Source of the DNA: Charina bottae
Lineage: Eukaryota; Chordata; Lepidosauria; Squamata; Charinaidae
Length of the DNA stretch: 64,000 nucleotides
Reading direction: 5' to 3'
Assembly (NCBI GenBank): GCA_023362775.1
Contig: JALMGJ010000019.1
Span: 2,199,501 to 2,263,500, forward strand
The position numbers and the translations under genes are program-made. Shown here one piece after another: positions 1 through 9,811 of this stretch (position 1 is the stretch's first letter; the number at the start of each line of letters is the position of its first letter). The notes beneath the pieces are model-generated. The model was not told the origin of the DNA. It ran no database searches and was given only the letters and a program-made list of their open reading frames with translations.

Positions 1-1555
1 ACTTTGGAACTGCTCAGGAGTTCATGGCCACCACGGACCTGTTTCAAATCATTGAGGGTCTCAGGCATGCTGGGGGCAGTTGTCTCAAGCCAGTGATATG
101 GAGGTGGACACTTAACCTTCAGTCCAGATCAATATCAGATTGATATCCCTCCCCACAGGGAGCTAAGACCTGTTAAATCTGTCTGCTCCAGGTGCTTAAT
201 GAACCTGGAGATATTTGAGAGCACATCGGGTCTTGCCTGAGGATCTAATGTTTTTTTCAGCTGAGGCCTTAGTTGCTGCCTAGAATGGGCAGGTAAAGGG
301 GGCCTTGGACTGGATTACTCCTATGTGGCCCTCCCGTATGTCAATCCTGGGGTGGGGGGATGGATTGGTTCTCTGAGGAGCTTCAGAAATCAAAAATCAG
401 AAGAGATACTTAGAATGCCATTGGAGGAAAATGAAGAGTGAATCTGATTAAGCACAAGTAAGAGCCACGTTATGGATTATATCAATAAGTGTAGTGAAAT
501 ATAGTTATTTTCCCAATCTTATTGAGTCTACTGATGGCCAACCAGCAGCCCTTTTTCAGGTGACCAGCTTTCTATTGGGCAGGGATGAGCCTCAGGAGCA
601 TCTATCAGACTGCAATGAATGATATTCTAAGAATGTAGTAGACAAATTCACTCAGAGTTGGACTTTGACTAGGCAGGTCCAGCTGATGTGGCAGAGTCGC
701 AGTCTTGCTTGGTTATTTGATTCTGAAACTACCCGAGGAAGTAGACAGGTTTCTCAGCATTGTTAATTCACCCACCTGGCTGTTAGATCCCTGTCCCTCC
801 AGGCTGGTGAAGCTACTTGAGAGGTGACATGTAGTTGGGTCCGTGTGGTGGTCTTGGCCCTCTTGAGAGAGGGGATGGTTTTGCTAGCCTTAAAGGAAGT
901 GGTGATACACTCTCCCCTCAAAAGACCATCGCTGGGTCCATCCATTCATCCAATTTGCAGCCTTTGCTTTTTAGTTACAAAGGATCCTGGAAGAAATGGA
1001 TTAACTGGAGTTTTTTCCAGTCAGGTTTCAGGTCTGGACATAGCACTAAGATTGCATTGGTCATGCTTGTTGATGATCTGATCAACCCAGCAGAGCTGCA
1101 TTGGGGTGATTCAACTGTCCTGGCCCTTCTAGATCCTCCAGCAGCCTTTGATACCATCAACTATGGGATTCCTCTGGGCAAATGATGGGGAGTAGGAGTG
1201 TGTGGCACAGAACTGCTGTGGTACTCCTTTCACCACTGTGGTTCCAGGTGGTATTGGTGGAAAGACTGATTAGAGCCCAAAGCCCTGATTTGCAGGGTGC
1301 CTCGTACCTCCCGTTTAACAGGAGGCCACTAGGAGAGGTCACCAGTTGGTTTGAGGTCACCCAAGAAATGCAGTTGAGGACTTGCCACAGTGCCTGGAGC
1401 TGTTGGAGTCTGGATAGGGAGAAATAGGTTCAACCCTAGCAAAACTGTGGCTGTGGATGCTTGACCCTCCTAGTTCTAGCGATCTTCCATCTGGTGGGGT
1501 CCTAAATCAGCTCCACCCCACCTAGTAACTTAGCACTGGTTCATAGCATACAAGT
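1..1555 (+). mobile_element. Decayed L2/CR1-clade LINE (endonuclease to RT remnant)
   Basis: This is a degraded non-LTR retrotransposon ORF2 with many stops and frameshifts. It enters the window inside the endonuclease: an EFMAT..FQII-like stretch at the left edge matches the same position of the intact L2 at 32592. Later pieces match its reverse transcriptase: an FQSGFRSGHSTKIALV-like segment near 1018-1060, LLDPPAAFDTINYGIPL near 1127-1175, and RLQLNPGKT-like remains near 1430-1450. The sequence was broken by the BovB insertion at 1568. It lies in intron 2 of NWD2 and cannot code for a protein. Family placement as L2-like is by comparison with the copy in this window. Confidence 0.8.
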
Positions 1556-1567
1556 ATATAAATCTAT

Positions 1568-2104
1568 ATCCTTGGGAGGAAGGCGATGGCAAACCTAGAC
1601 AGCATATTAAAAAGCAGAGACATCACCTTGCCGACAAAGGTCCGTATAGTTAAAGCTATGGTTTTCCCAGTAGCAATGTATGGCTGTGAGAGTTGGACCA
1701 TAAGGAAGGCTGAGCGCCGAAGAATTGATGCTTTCGAGCTGTGGTGCTGGAGAAGACTCTTGAGAGTCCCTTGGACTGCAAGGAGGTCAAACCAGTCAAT
1801 CCTAAAGGAAACCAACCCTGACTGCTCATTGGAAGGACAGATGCTGAAGCTGAAGCTCAAATACTTTGGCCACCTAATGCGAAGAGAGGACTCACTGGAA
1901 AAGACCCTGATGCTGGGAAAGACTGAGGGCAAAAGGAGAAGGGGACGGCAGAGGATGAGATGGTTAGATAGCATCACCGATGTAATAAACATGAATTTGA
2001 GTAAACTCCGAGAGACAGTGGAGGACAGGAAGGCCTGGCGTGCTATGGTCCATGAGGTCACGAAGAGTCGGACACGACTAAATGACTGAACAACAACAAC
2101 AAAA
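1568..2104 (+). mobile_element. BovB (RTE) LINE, 5'-truncated, intact ORF2 C-terminus
   Basis: A 537-bp 3' end of a BovB-type RTE LINE with an uninterrupted frame 1586-2089 (167 codons, TGA). The frame reads the characteristic C-terminal region: MYGCESWTIRKAERRRIDAF near the start, then LKYFGHLMRR, GRQRMRWLD and a terminal TKSRTRLND. The 12-bp repeat ATATAAATCTAT flanks it (1556-1567 and 2105-2116), so the boundaries are well defined. Its 3' end contains AGTCGGACACGACT, also found near the 3' end of the SINEs in this window, as expected for the LINE that mobilises them. The lack of stops suggests a recent insertion. BovB is known for horizontal transfer between squamates and other vertebrates; nothing here tests that. 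Confidence 0.9.
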
Positions 2105-2116
2105 ATATAAATCTAT

Positions 2117-3654
2117 CATAAGGAGACCATAACTGAGGAGATAACATTATGAGAAGGCTTAAATATGACCTCTAGATGTATTACTCTTATATCATTTGCT
2201 GAGAGATGCAGAATTCATCTGTATTACAACTATATGAGCTTTATAGCTTTCCCCTAATAATCCTGGGAGTTGTACTTTGAAGAAAATGAGTAAAGATCTC
2301 TTTAAGCCTTGCAAAATGGTGGTTTCAAGAGTTCCCTGAGGGAAAGTGGATGATTTAATCCAGTTTGGCAGTATCCACTGAAACCTTGTTAAGGTTTAGA
2401 AAAATCTGTCAAGAAAAGATGATGGAATCTTTGCTATGAATCCTGAATCTAGAAATGCAACATTTGATAGACTGGTTGGTACATATAAATTCAATAAGAT
2501 TATCAAATCTTATTGCAACCATATCTTAACAGCCGTTTTATTCTATGTCTCAATTTATTTTTAAACTGAGCTATTTCTTTAAAAAATAGTAACTCTCAAA
2601 CACCAGTATTTAACATGAGTGTTCACTTTCTAGAACTCAAAAAATTAGTTGACCTTTAAAAATAAAGGAACTAAGGAAAGAAAGACCAGCCTTCAGCATA
2701 AACTGGCATATTGCTGTCCTACTTCTGATTTTCATGTGCCAGGCATAATCACATCATTGCAATGCAATATTTTTGGCCACTGAACTGCAATAATTTGATG
2801 CTTGATTGGGTATGCACACATACTACTGTATAAAATAAGAACATATCCCAATTACTCGCTTCCTTCCTTCTTTCTTCCCTCCTCTCCCCCACTATTATTG
2901 TGCATACAATTATGCAAAACTGCCTGTTTTGTATATAAGCCTTCAATATTGCTACTTTTAGCATTGGACAATATTTGAGTCAAGATTCTTTATTGCTAAA
3001 AAGACTATGCTAACTATGATGATTGAAAAGCTATGTGGCAGGCAGCCTTCCCACTTTGATGCCTGCAGACAGATGAGCATGTATGGGTGGCATACATTAA
3101 ACCTTAAGTGCAGCCTAGGAGCTGGGGAATACTCAAAAGGTATCACAGTACAAGCAACTCTACAAATGGCATAACAAGAGCAACAAAAACCCACTGTGAG
3201 TTATGGGTGTCCAGCATTAGAAGGTGATAAAAATACAGTGGAAATATCAAGACAAAAATGGATAGAACATTAGTGGCATATAATTATCTTTGGCTGTAAA
3301 ACCTTCTGAGTGTGCTGCACGGCTGTTTTATTTTGCTCTCTCTCTATGCTATAGAGTAACAGAAATGCCAAGCCAGACATAATATCAGACAATATCTTCC
3401 TACTGTGATGGTGATTTTAAGTTAGTACTATGGAGATAGCAGCCAAAACACAACATTAATGTTCACATATTGATTATGTGGGCATGTATTTAGCATTATG
3501 ACCCAGAAACAAATGTTCTAGACATAGTATACATTGTTGCAGAAGAGAACCAACAGAGGGGAAGTAACTTTCAGGCAGTCCACAAATTCAATTGCCATTA
3601 TTGTTCCATCAATAATGGAACATTATTGATGGAATAATGCTGTGCACACATTCT
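2117..3654. other. Unassigned NWD2 intron 2 sequence
   Basis: AT-rich sequence without a credible exon or an element I recognise. A search by eye of the minus strand for the exon expected after exon 2 (a segment beginning near VIDLYWGV in the family) found nothing. A short inverted repeat around TTCCATCAATAATGGAA occurs at about 3604-3634. Confidence 0.4.
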
Positions 3655-3737
3655 GCTGTGCACCGCCCAGGGTCCCCGTTGGGGGAGATGGGCGGTAATA
3701 TAAATTTAATAAAATAAATAAAATAAATAAATAAATC
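3655..3737 (+). mobile_element. L2 LINE 3' end only
   Basis: A short L2 3' terminus: CCGCCCAGGGTCCCCGTTGGGGGAGATGGGCGG-type hairpin followed by TATAAAT and an (AAATA/AATA)n tail. The same terminus ends the long L2 at 35251. Confidence 0.75.
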
Positions 3738-4669
3738 AAGCCCTCTCCTCAAGTTGAGAGCAAGGATACCCACATGATGGCAAAGTGGTTCCTATAGAAG
3801 CCTTGTTGCTTATAGTGCCACTAGATGGTACTCTCTAACCTCCACATTAAACAAAGCCAAAATATTGAGAGATAACTAAATTTTACAAGATCTCTGGGTT
3901 CTCAGATGAAATCAAACAAGATTTTGGCCATCTGGTTTTATTTAGTTTTTTGTTAATTCATTAATTGGTCCCAATGACTTTGTGTGAGATTATGTGATGG
4001 TGGTCAACTGCTTCTGAAACATTCTACGAATACAGCAAATATCTTTTCTCCCATTCTTGATGAACCAGGGTAGCCCACCATCATGTTGTGTGCAATCACA
4101 CTCCAAAGTATACCTTCACATCAAGGGAAAAAAACCTGTTCTGCCCCCAAATCAGTCAACATTTGTTGATGCTGAATGATCACTAAGATGAAGTTGTTGG
4201 CAAACATATTAAGAATCAGATCATAGGTCCATCTAGGCCAGCATTCTGCTCCCACAGCGCCAACCAGACATCCTATTTTTCTACAACTGGTATTGAAAAA
4301 GACATTACTGTTTCTGGTTACTGGTGGTAACATGACCAATCATGAGTAGTCATGATCAGCAGCCAATGACTTTATCGTACATAAATTTAGCTAAACCTCT
4401 TTCAGAGCTACAGTATCTTAGTGTTAGGGTCATTATATCTTATGATACCAAATGCCATAGTTTTACTAAGTGTCGTACAAAGACATATTTCCTTTTATTT
4501 GTCATCACTTCCCATTATTCAACTTGATACCTGCCTAGAAGTTAGAAGAGAGATTCCCCTGGACATGAGGATCTCCTTGAGAATAGCCTAATATGCTTAG
4601 GTGACTTGCCAACCAGATTAGGCAACCAAGTTAAGGCAAGGAAGCTGCACGTCTGTGTAAAACTATCTT
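3738..4669. other. Unassigned NWD2 intron 2 sequence
   Basis: No exon, RNA gene or recognisable transposon was found. A CCACTAGATGG motif occurs near 3829, weaker than the CTCF-like motifs near 60200. Confidence 0.35.
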
Positions 4670-4752
4670 CCTTCCTTCCTTCCTTCCTTCCTTCCTTCCT
4701 TCCTTCCTTCCTTCCTTCCTTCCTTCCTTCCTTCCTTCCTTCCTTCCTTCCG
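4670..4752. repeat. (CTTC)n microsatellite
   Basis: About 20 copies of TTCC, essentially pure. It abuts the 3' end of the reverse-strand LINE fragment that follows and may have grown from that element's tail. Confidence 0.95.
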
Positions 4753-4755
4753 TGT

Positions 4756-5190
4756 CCAGATCAAACGTTACTCTGCCAAAATGTAGCCACCACCACAGCT
4801 TTGTCATTAGCTTGCTGTAGGTCATCAACAGTACAAGGCTCCAGCAGTAATCGACACACCATCAGATACGCCGGGTCTTGGGTTTCTCCGCATTCACATA
4901 ATGTATTGTCATCAGCCAACAACCCCCACTTAAATAAATTCATCTTGCACCTTGGTACCCCCATCCTCATCCTGTTCATTGTCCTCCAAACTATATAAGG
5001 GAGAGTGTTTCCAGCGGCCATTTCTTCCTTGTAAAGCTTTCTGTTTGATAGCAGCTCGTTGCTGGAAGCAATATTTATTTCCTGCAACCTATGTATGCTT
5101 TGTGAGCCTTCCTTGCTTGACAGATCTCCCAGATGTATGGATATTTTTCACCTGGACTTTAACTTTTGTTCTCTTGCTGTCTTTCTAGAA
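4756..5190 (-). mobile_element. Non-LTR retrotransposon ORF2 C-terminal fragment
   Basis: The minus strand keeps an open frame of 108 codons (5087 to 4761). It contains VWRTMNRMRMGVPRCKMNL, then FKWGL and CECGETQDPAYLMVC. This W-x3-NR-R-G--RC....KWG...C-CG...H/L--C layout is the cysteine-rich C-terminal region of several LINE clades (RTE-X/CR1-like). I cannot name the clade. It is 5'-truncated and its 3' end is at the (CTTC)n tract. Confidence 0.65.
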
Positions 5191-5317
5191 CCATGACTGT
5201 TTGGGTTTATGGATTGTTGTTCTGTGAATCTCTCTGGCCATCACTTTTGGGATTAGACCTTAAACTGTATAACTTTGCTGTTGCCTTTCCCAGGACCTAA
5301 CCCTATCTTGACAGCCA

Positions 5318-5625
5318 AGAAAGCAAACCGATGGATCATTGAACAAATCAACCCAGAGTTCTCACTCAAGGCACAAATGACCAGACTCAAATTAGCCTAC
5401 TTCAGACATTATGCAAAGACCCAGCAATCTGGCAAAGGCTCTAATGCTGGGAAAGGGGAAGGAAAGAGACGAAGAGGATGACCAGCAGCAAGGGGGATGG
5501 ACTCAGTTACAGTGGTGATGGGTGCACCATTGGAAGACCTGAAGCACCAGGTTAAGGACAGATCACCATGGAGAAATTCTATGTATATGGTTGCTAGGAG
5601 TCGAAAATGACTTGATGGCACATAA
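5318..5625 (+). mobile_element. RTE-type LINE 3' fragment (BovB relative)
   Basis: Decayed RTE C-terminus: a translated stretch resembling INPEFSLKAQMTRLKLAYF, followed by GKGEGKRRRG, parallels the BovB copy at 1568 (LEGQMLKLKLKYF, GKTEGKRRRG). The 3' end AGGAGTCGAAAATGACTTGATGG is a divergent form of the BovB/SINE 3' motif. An (ATTC)n(AATC)n tail follows. Confidence 0.75.
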
Positions 5626-5686
5626 TCATTCATTCATTCATTCATTCATTCATTCATTCATTCAATCAATCAATCAATCAATCAAT
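5626..5686. repeat. (ATTC)n(AATC)n microsatellite
   Basis: Compound tetranucleotide repeat forming the 3' tail of the RTE fragment. Confidence 0.9.
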
Positions 5687-5844
5687 CCCTGTGTTGGGAC
5701 AAGCCACAACAAAGGTGCGGAGAGAGCTATACCAAGACTATATCTGCTATAGGTGCAAAGCAGCTGCAGGCTGATGAAGAAGTTGTTTATACAAGTTCTG
5801 CATGTGATTTATCAACATTCATGATATACTACTACCAGATTTCC

Positions 5845-5935
5845 TTTAGCAAGCTTATGTACATAAGCCCAGAGTCCCTTGCAAGGGAGATGGGCAGGGA
5901 ATAAATTGAAATAATAAATAAATAAATAAATAATA
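5845..5935 (+). mobile_element. L2 LINE 3' end only
   Basis: GCCCAGAGTCCCTTGCAAGGGAGATGGGC hairpin-type terminus plus AATAAATTGAAATAATAAATA tail, closely matching the end of the L2 at 35251. It ends about 35 bp downstream of NWD2 exon 2 in gene orientation. Confidence 0.75.
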
Positions 5936-5971
5936 CATAACAGTTTAAATTTTGAATGTAGAAAACACTAC

Positions 5972-6060
5972 CTGAAATTCCATCCCATAGTTTTCCCTGC
6001 AGAATTCACGTAGCTTGGGATACACATGTTCTCGTAAAGCATTTCTTTCCGCAACTGTAT
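5972..6060 (-). CDS. NWD2: NWD2 coding exon 2 (89 bp)
   Basis: NWD2 is a large NACHT-ATPase and WD40-repeat protein of poorly known function, expressed mainly in nervous tissue in mammals. Read from the minus strand, the 89 bp are bounded by a splice acceptor (CTTGCTTACAG, ending at 6061) and a donor (CAG|GTAGTG, intron starting at 5971). The first two bases AT complete the codon begun by the final G of exon 1, giving Asp. The remaining 29 codons read TVAERNALREHVYPKLREF then CRENYGMEFQ, ending in phase 0. This is the helix following the first strand of the N-terminal DUF4062-like domain, and it matches my recollection of the family almost residue for residue. The next exon lies outside the window or was not found. 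Confidence 0.9.
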
Positions 6061-6841
6061 CTGTAAGCAAGGAGGTGAAAAAGTTTTAACAAAATTGGTG
6101 GGCAACAGTATATTTATAGCTCTGTAGTTTTATGTAGAAGAGAACACTTTTTAAAAAAATTGTGAACACAAGCGTAATGCAGAAATCTGATTCTGTGCTT
6201 TAGGGAATAGCTTGTTGAACAGAAACACTTACTATGACATTTACTCATATTTAGTTGAACACTTATTCCAATAACTCAGCATAATGTTTATATAAGACAC
6301 AGATTTTGGATTTTTTTTTAGCTAGCAGTAGCTCTAGAAAGATAAGAGCAGTAGCAATCAAGAAACCCTTCAAGACTCTGATTGTGACATAATATAGGGA
6401 CAGTTCAATGTGGTATTTTAAAGTATATACTGTATATTTTGAACAGTATATTCTTTTTCTTTCTTTCTGTCTGTCTTGAATATTCTAAGGTTGTTATGTT
6501 TCATAGGAATACCACCTTACTCAACACGAAGCTGTTCTGACTCATGCAGACCATGAAGTTCTAATGAGACAGAAGCGGACCCCGCTTTGGAAATTAAAGC
6601 ATCTTCTGGCATCACCCAACCTTTATTGAGGTGATGAAAAGCTTGTACTCATTACTATTATTTGGCACAACAATGGTTGGGTGACTTTAGAAGATGCTAC
6701 AAGTCCCTAGTGGGGTTACTCATCAATAGGCTGACCATATTTCCTTGAGACAAAAATGGGACATTGGGATGGCAAAACAGGACGGGGTCTTATGTAATAT
6801 TCCATATTCATGAAAAAGACAGGGGTCCCTGTATTGCCAAG

Positions 6842-7337
6842 TGTCCAAGCAGTGATCAGATGCTCGGGCAATTGGTTCTTTTAGATCCAGAGATAATAAG
6901 CGGATAGAGTAGATAAAGAAACTTTAGCTTTATTATAAACTTAAGCAAACAAAGTTAAACAGAAACACAGTTTAAACAGATTAAACAAAGCATTACAAGC
7001 ATAGCATACTGAATGAAATCATACATACCAAACAAGGTGATACCTTTATTCCCTTGTTGCTACCAGGAACTTAGCTAAGATAGCAGAGAATAACCCCAAA
7101 AGGAATGGCTGTTGAGTCCCACAGCACCCAGCGTCCTGAGCCTGTATCAAAGTTCCCAAACTCCAAAGAAAATCCTAAGGTTTTTATCAAAGCCTGGCTC
7201 CCAAAACCTGTGACCAAGCCCAGCCTGACCTTGACTGGGATTCCTCCTGGGGCCTGGCACCTGTCCATGGCATCATTCCCAGAGCCTGGGAAGCCATCAG
7301 ATAAGCCAGTGCCTAAGCATAAACAATTTCTTAACAT
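6842..7337 (-). mobile_element. LTR (endogenous-retrovirus type), reverse strand, inside hAT
   Basis: On the minus strand the segment starts TGTTAAGAAATTG at 7337 and ends CTTGGACA at 6842. It contains AATAAAGCTAAAG as a candidate polyadenylation signal near 6930. Immediately upstream on that strand (7338-7352) is a purine run GGAATGGGGGGGGGGA, the expected place and composition of a polypurine tract, so this looks like a 3' LTR. About 250 bp of probable internal sequence follows to about 7600. No coding frame remains and no target duplication was found. Confidence 0.55.
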
Positions 7338-7645
7338 CCCCCCCCCCATTCCAAGCCGCTAGAGGGGCGGCTGGAGGAGTGAATTTATGCTTAAACTAAA
7401 CAAGCTGGGGTTTTTCTCTCCCTCCACTTCCAACAAAGATATGTTCTGGAGGGCTGTTGGAGGAGTGGGTGTATTCTTCTTCTCTTCCCCCTCCCATTCC
7501 AAACAGAAATAAAAACAAGCCAGTTAAACATCAGTATAACTCAAAATAAACTCTAATCTCCTAGGTGTGGGGGGCAGGAAAATCAAAACATGCCACTTAA
7601 CTCCTCGAGATGCAATGGTCTTCCGCAGGTTACCACTACAGTCCC

Positions 7646-7850
7646 CACCCCCCGGTCCGCACGATTGTCTCCCGCCTGCAAACCCCGCCCCCGGTCTGCG
7701 CAATTGGCTCCCGCCTGCAAACCACGCCCCCAGTCTGCGCAATTGGCTCCTGCCTGCAAACCCCAACCCCTGGTCCGTGCGATTGGCTCCTGTCTGCAAA
7801 CCCCACCCCCCAGTCTGTGCAATTGGCTCCACCTCTCCACCCTCCTTTGC
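7646..7850. repeat. 39-40 bp GC-rich tandem array in hAT (5 units)
   Basis: The pentamer ATTGG or its variant recurs at 7664, 7703, 7742, 7782 and 7822, giving spacings of 39, 39, 40 and 40. Each unit reads roughly GGTCTGCGCAATTGGCTCC, then CGCCTGCAAACCCCGCCCC: a reversed CCAAT box followed by a GC box. The same unit occurs at 9870-10060, 37940-38100, 53440-53590 and 61590-61690. Confidence 0.9.
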
Positions 7851-8282
7851 CGTGCGCTGATAGGCGGAAGGGCTTCCTCTTCTGGGCTGCCTCCAATCGG
7901 CAGCTCCAGCTCGGATCCTCCTTTTGCGCCATTCCCACTGGGTTTAAAAAATGGGACAAAATTTAGATTTTTATCAAAACGACGGGACGGTTGAAAAATG
8001 CTAAAAAAATGGGACTGTCCCGTTCAAAACGGGACGTATGGTCAGCCTACTCATCAAGGATGTTTAGCCACCGCAATAGTCACCAACCTTGCAGTGCAAA
8101 CTGGCTGCAGTGGATGAAACCCTTTGCTTTTTTCTTTCATGTCTGAGACCTGAGCATGTGATGTTTTGTGACTGAACGTATTTAAAGATGTTTACATATT
8201 TTAAATTCTTTTAAAACGAAACAATTGGATTTGAATGGTTAAAAAACAAAGTTTGTCATTATACAGATTTTATGGTTGCGAG

Positions 8283-8768
8283 AAGAAGACGGGACGCGGT
8301 GGCTCACCAGGTTAAACTACTGAGCTGTAGGCTGCAGATCAGAAGGTCTGCAGTTCGAACCCCGCACAACGAGGTGAGCTCTCGTTGCTAGTCCCAGCTC
8401 CTGTCAATCCAACAGTTCGAAAGCTTTGCAAATAGATAAATGGGTACCACCTTAAGTGGGCTAATTTGCTGGCGTCCTGTCGGGAAGTCGGCACCACCGG
8501 AGGAAAAAGATTGGAGGAAGATCGAATGGCAGGCGGTGACGACGGACCCGGATGCAACAGCTACAGGACGTCAGCAGCCGGCTCAAGGCATCCTGGGAAT
8601 TGTAGTCCAGAGCCTGAAAGAGTCGGTTCCCTTACCCCCTCCCCTCACGCACGGTTAAAATGGTGAATTGTATAATTAATGTATATATGCTTGTAAGCCG
8701 CCTAGAGTCCTCCATTAGGGAGGGGATAGGCGGGGTATAAATAGCACAATAAATAAATAAATAAATAA
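8283..8768 (+). mobile_element. Chimeric SINE: Sauria-like head, L2-like tail
   Basis: The first 200 bp resemble the tRNA-derived head and body of the Sauria SINEs nearby: GTGGCTCACCAGGTTAAA, AGTTCGAACCCCGC, CAACAGTTCGAAAGC and AAATAGATAAATGGGTACCA. The BovB-like CCTTTACC tail is missing. Instead the sequence continues into CATCCTGGGAATTGTAGTCC and an L2-like 3' end, CCGCCTAGAGTCCTCCATTAG, then ATAGGCGGGGTATAAATA and (AAATA)n. A second copy of the tail half is at 63334-63522. Confidence 0.7.
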
Positions 8769-8880
8769 AGAGCAGTACATAAAATTGATTATAGTAACAC
8801 TCAGTTTTGAGATATTCCTGTTATGGGAAGTGAGATAAAATGGAATAAATTTAGTATCATTGAGCAGGAATTAGCCAATA

Positions 8881-8887
8881 ACACACA

Positions 8888-8932
<45 letters not shown>
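8881..8932. repeat. (CA)n microsatellite
   Basis: About 25 nearly pure AC units, just before the Penelope micro-insertion. Confidence 0.95.
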
Positions 8933-8933
<1 letters not shown>

Positions 8934-8941
8934 TGATAAGG

Positions 8942-9032
8942 ACTGGCTATTATGTGGAGTCCTTGGTGCTCTCTGAGCCTTGTTGTTCTCTCTGAGCCTT
9001 GTTATTCTCTTCGATTGGTACTGGCTATTATG
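8942..9032 (-). mobile_element. Penelope-like 3' end micro-insertion (65 bp) with TSD
   Basis: The 65 bp at 8955-9019 begin TGGAGTCCTTGGTGCTCTCT and continue GAGCCTTGTTGTTCTC. This is the reverse complement of the 3' end of the Penelope-like element at 13889-16110 (about 36 bp matching), with CTCTGAGCCTTGTT then repeated once. A perfect 13-bp duplication, ACTGGCTATTATG, flanks it (8942-8954 and 9020-9032). It is an extremely 5'-truncated copy. Confidence 0.75.
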
Positions 9033-9237
9033 CTACTGAGTGCATTTTTATTCTTTCCAACTCAACATACTTTTGATAGTATGTATAAGGATTCAGAACT
9101 CTGTACGTGTGTCCTTCAGCAGGGTTAGAATTCATCTCTGGAAACAGCAAGGCCAGATTTAGTATGGCAGGAAAAACTGACTACTCCATTTTAAGCCTCT
9201 CTCCAGAGTGGAACATATGCAGTTCCTTTGTATTTCC

Positions 9238-9275
9238 TGAACTGACAATGAAGATACTGAAATGATAGATAGCTT
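9238..9275 (+). mobile_element. RTE LINE fragment, left part
   Basis: CTGACAATGAAGATACTGAA followed by ATGATAGATAGCTTCTG matches the RTE fragment at 35920-35950 (TTGGCAATGAAGATACTGAA...GCTTCTG). Its continuation appears 1.4 kb later at 10685, so something was inserted between the halves. Confidence 0.65.
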
Positions 9276-9805
9276 CTGTTCAGTTAACATAACCAGTGCG
9301 TCACTGAGAAGGGCTTTAACATCCCTTCGCCTGCAGACCACGCCCTCTACGTATCTCGAAGGGAGATTTTGTAAGCTCCCTGTCGAACAACGCCTCTGTC
9401 CTTGTGGTGTTGGTCAAGTGGAGGATGTTATTTTATTTCTATTTATTTATTTATTTATTTATTTTTCAAATTTTGCCACTGCCCATTAATGGCAGATGAA
9501 CTCAGGGGCTCTGACCTTGAAAAACTGATTTATCTTCTTGCAGACGTGTTTCCAACTGTTAGCAACCAAGTTGCTACTTTTGCTCTGCTCTCACTTAAAC
9601 TTAGGAAGAAATATTTAAGTTCTTAGTTGTAGCTCTGGCTCTATTTTGTCGTAACCTTTTTTATGTTGAATGCTTCTTTTATTATTTTATTTTATAATTT
9701 CATCATTTTATTGTTATTATATTTTATTGCATTTTATTGCATTCTTATGTTATGACTGTGGTTACAACAATCAACTTTACTTATTCACTTATTTATACTT
9801 TTTAT
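9276..9805 (+). mobile_element. Non-LTR retrotransposon ORF C-terminus (clade uncertain)
   Basis: Translation gives LTSLRLQTTPSTYLEGRFCK then LPVEQRLCPCGVGQVEDV, and after a T-rich interruption (9430-9475) LRGSDLEKLIYLL and FPTVSNQVATFALLSLKLRK, ending at the stop at 9625. The CPCG-type cysteine motif and the final helix resemble the C-terminus of a LINE ORF, possibly R4/Dong-like. An AT-rich 3' region follows, ending TGTGGTTACAACAATCAAC. Decayed, with no function inferred. Confidence 0.5.
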
Positions 9806-9811
9806 ATTCCC

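Larger units (their letters stand above)
6727..8049. mobile_element. hAT element, TAGGCTGACCATA termini
   Basis: A 1323-bp non-autonomous hAT transposon. Perfect 13-bp terminal inverted repeats read TAGGCTGACCATA at the left and its complement at the right. The 8-bp target duplication CTCATCAA is at 6719-6726 and 8050-8057. The body contains an LTR-type insertion (6842 to about 7600) and a five-unit GC-rich tandem array (about 7646-7850). No transposase frame is visible. Right-end sequence is rich in GGGACTGTCCCGTTC-type palindromes. Confidence 0.85.

Noticed and set aside
1..5971. NWD2 exon 3
   Set aside because: Expected next on the minus strand, but no segment encoding the VIDLYWGV-type continuation with splice sites was found by eye; it probably lies beyond the left edge.
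7646..7850. Regularly spaced repeats resembling a CRISPR array
   Set aside because: The units are contiguous tandem copies without unique spacers, inside a vertebrate hAT transposon.
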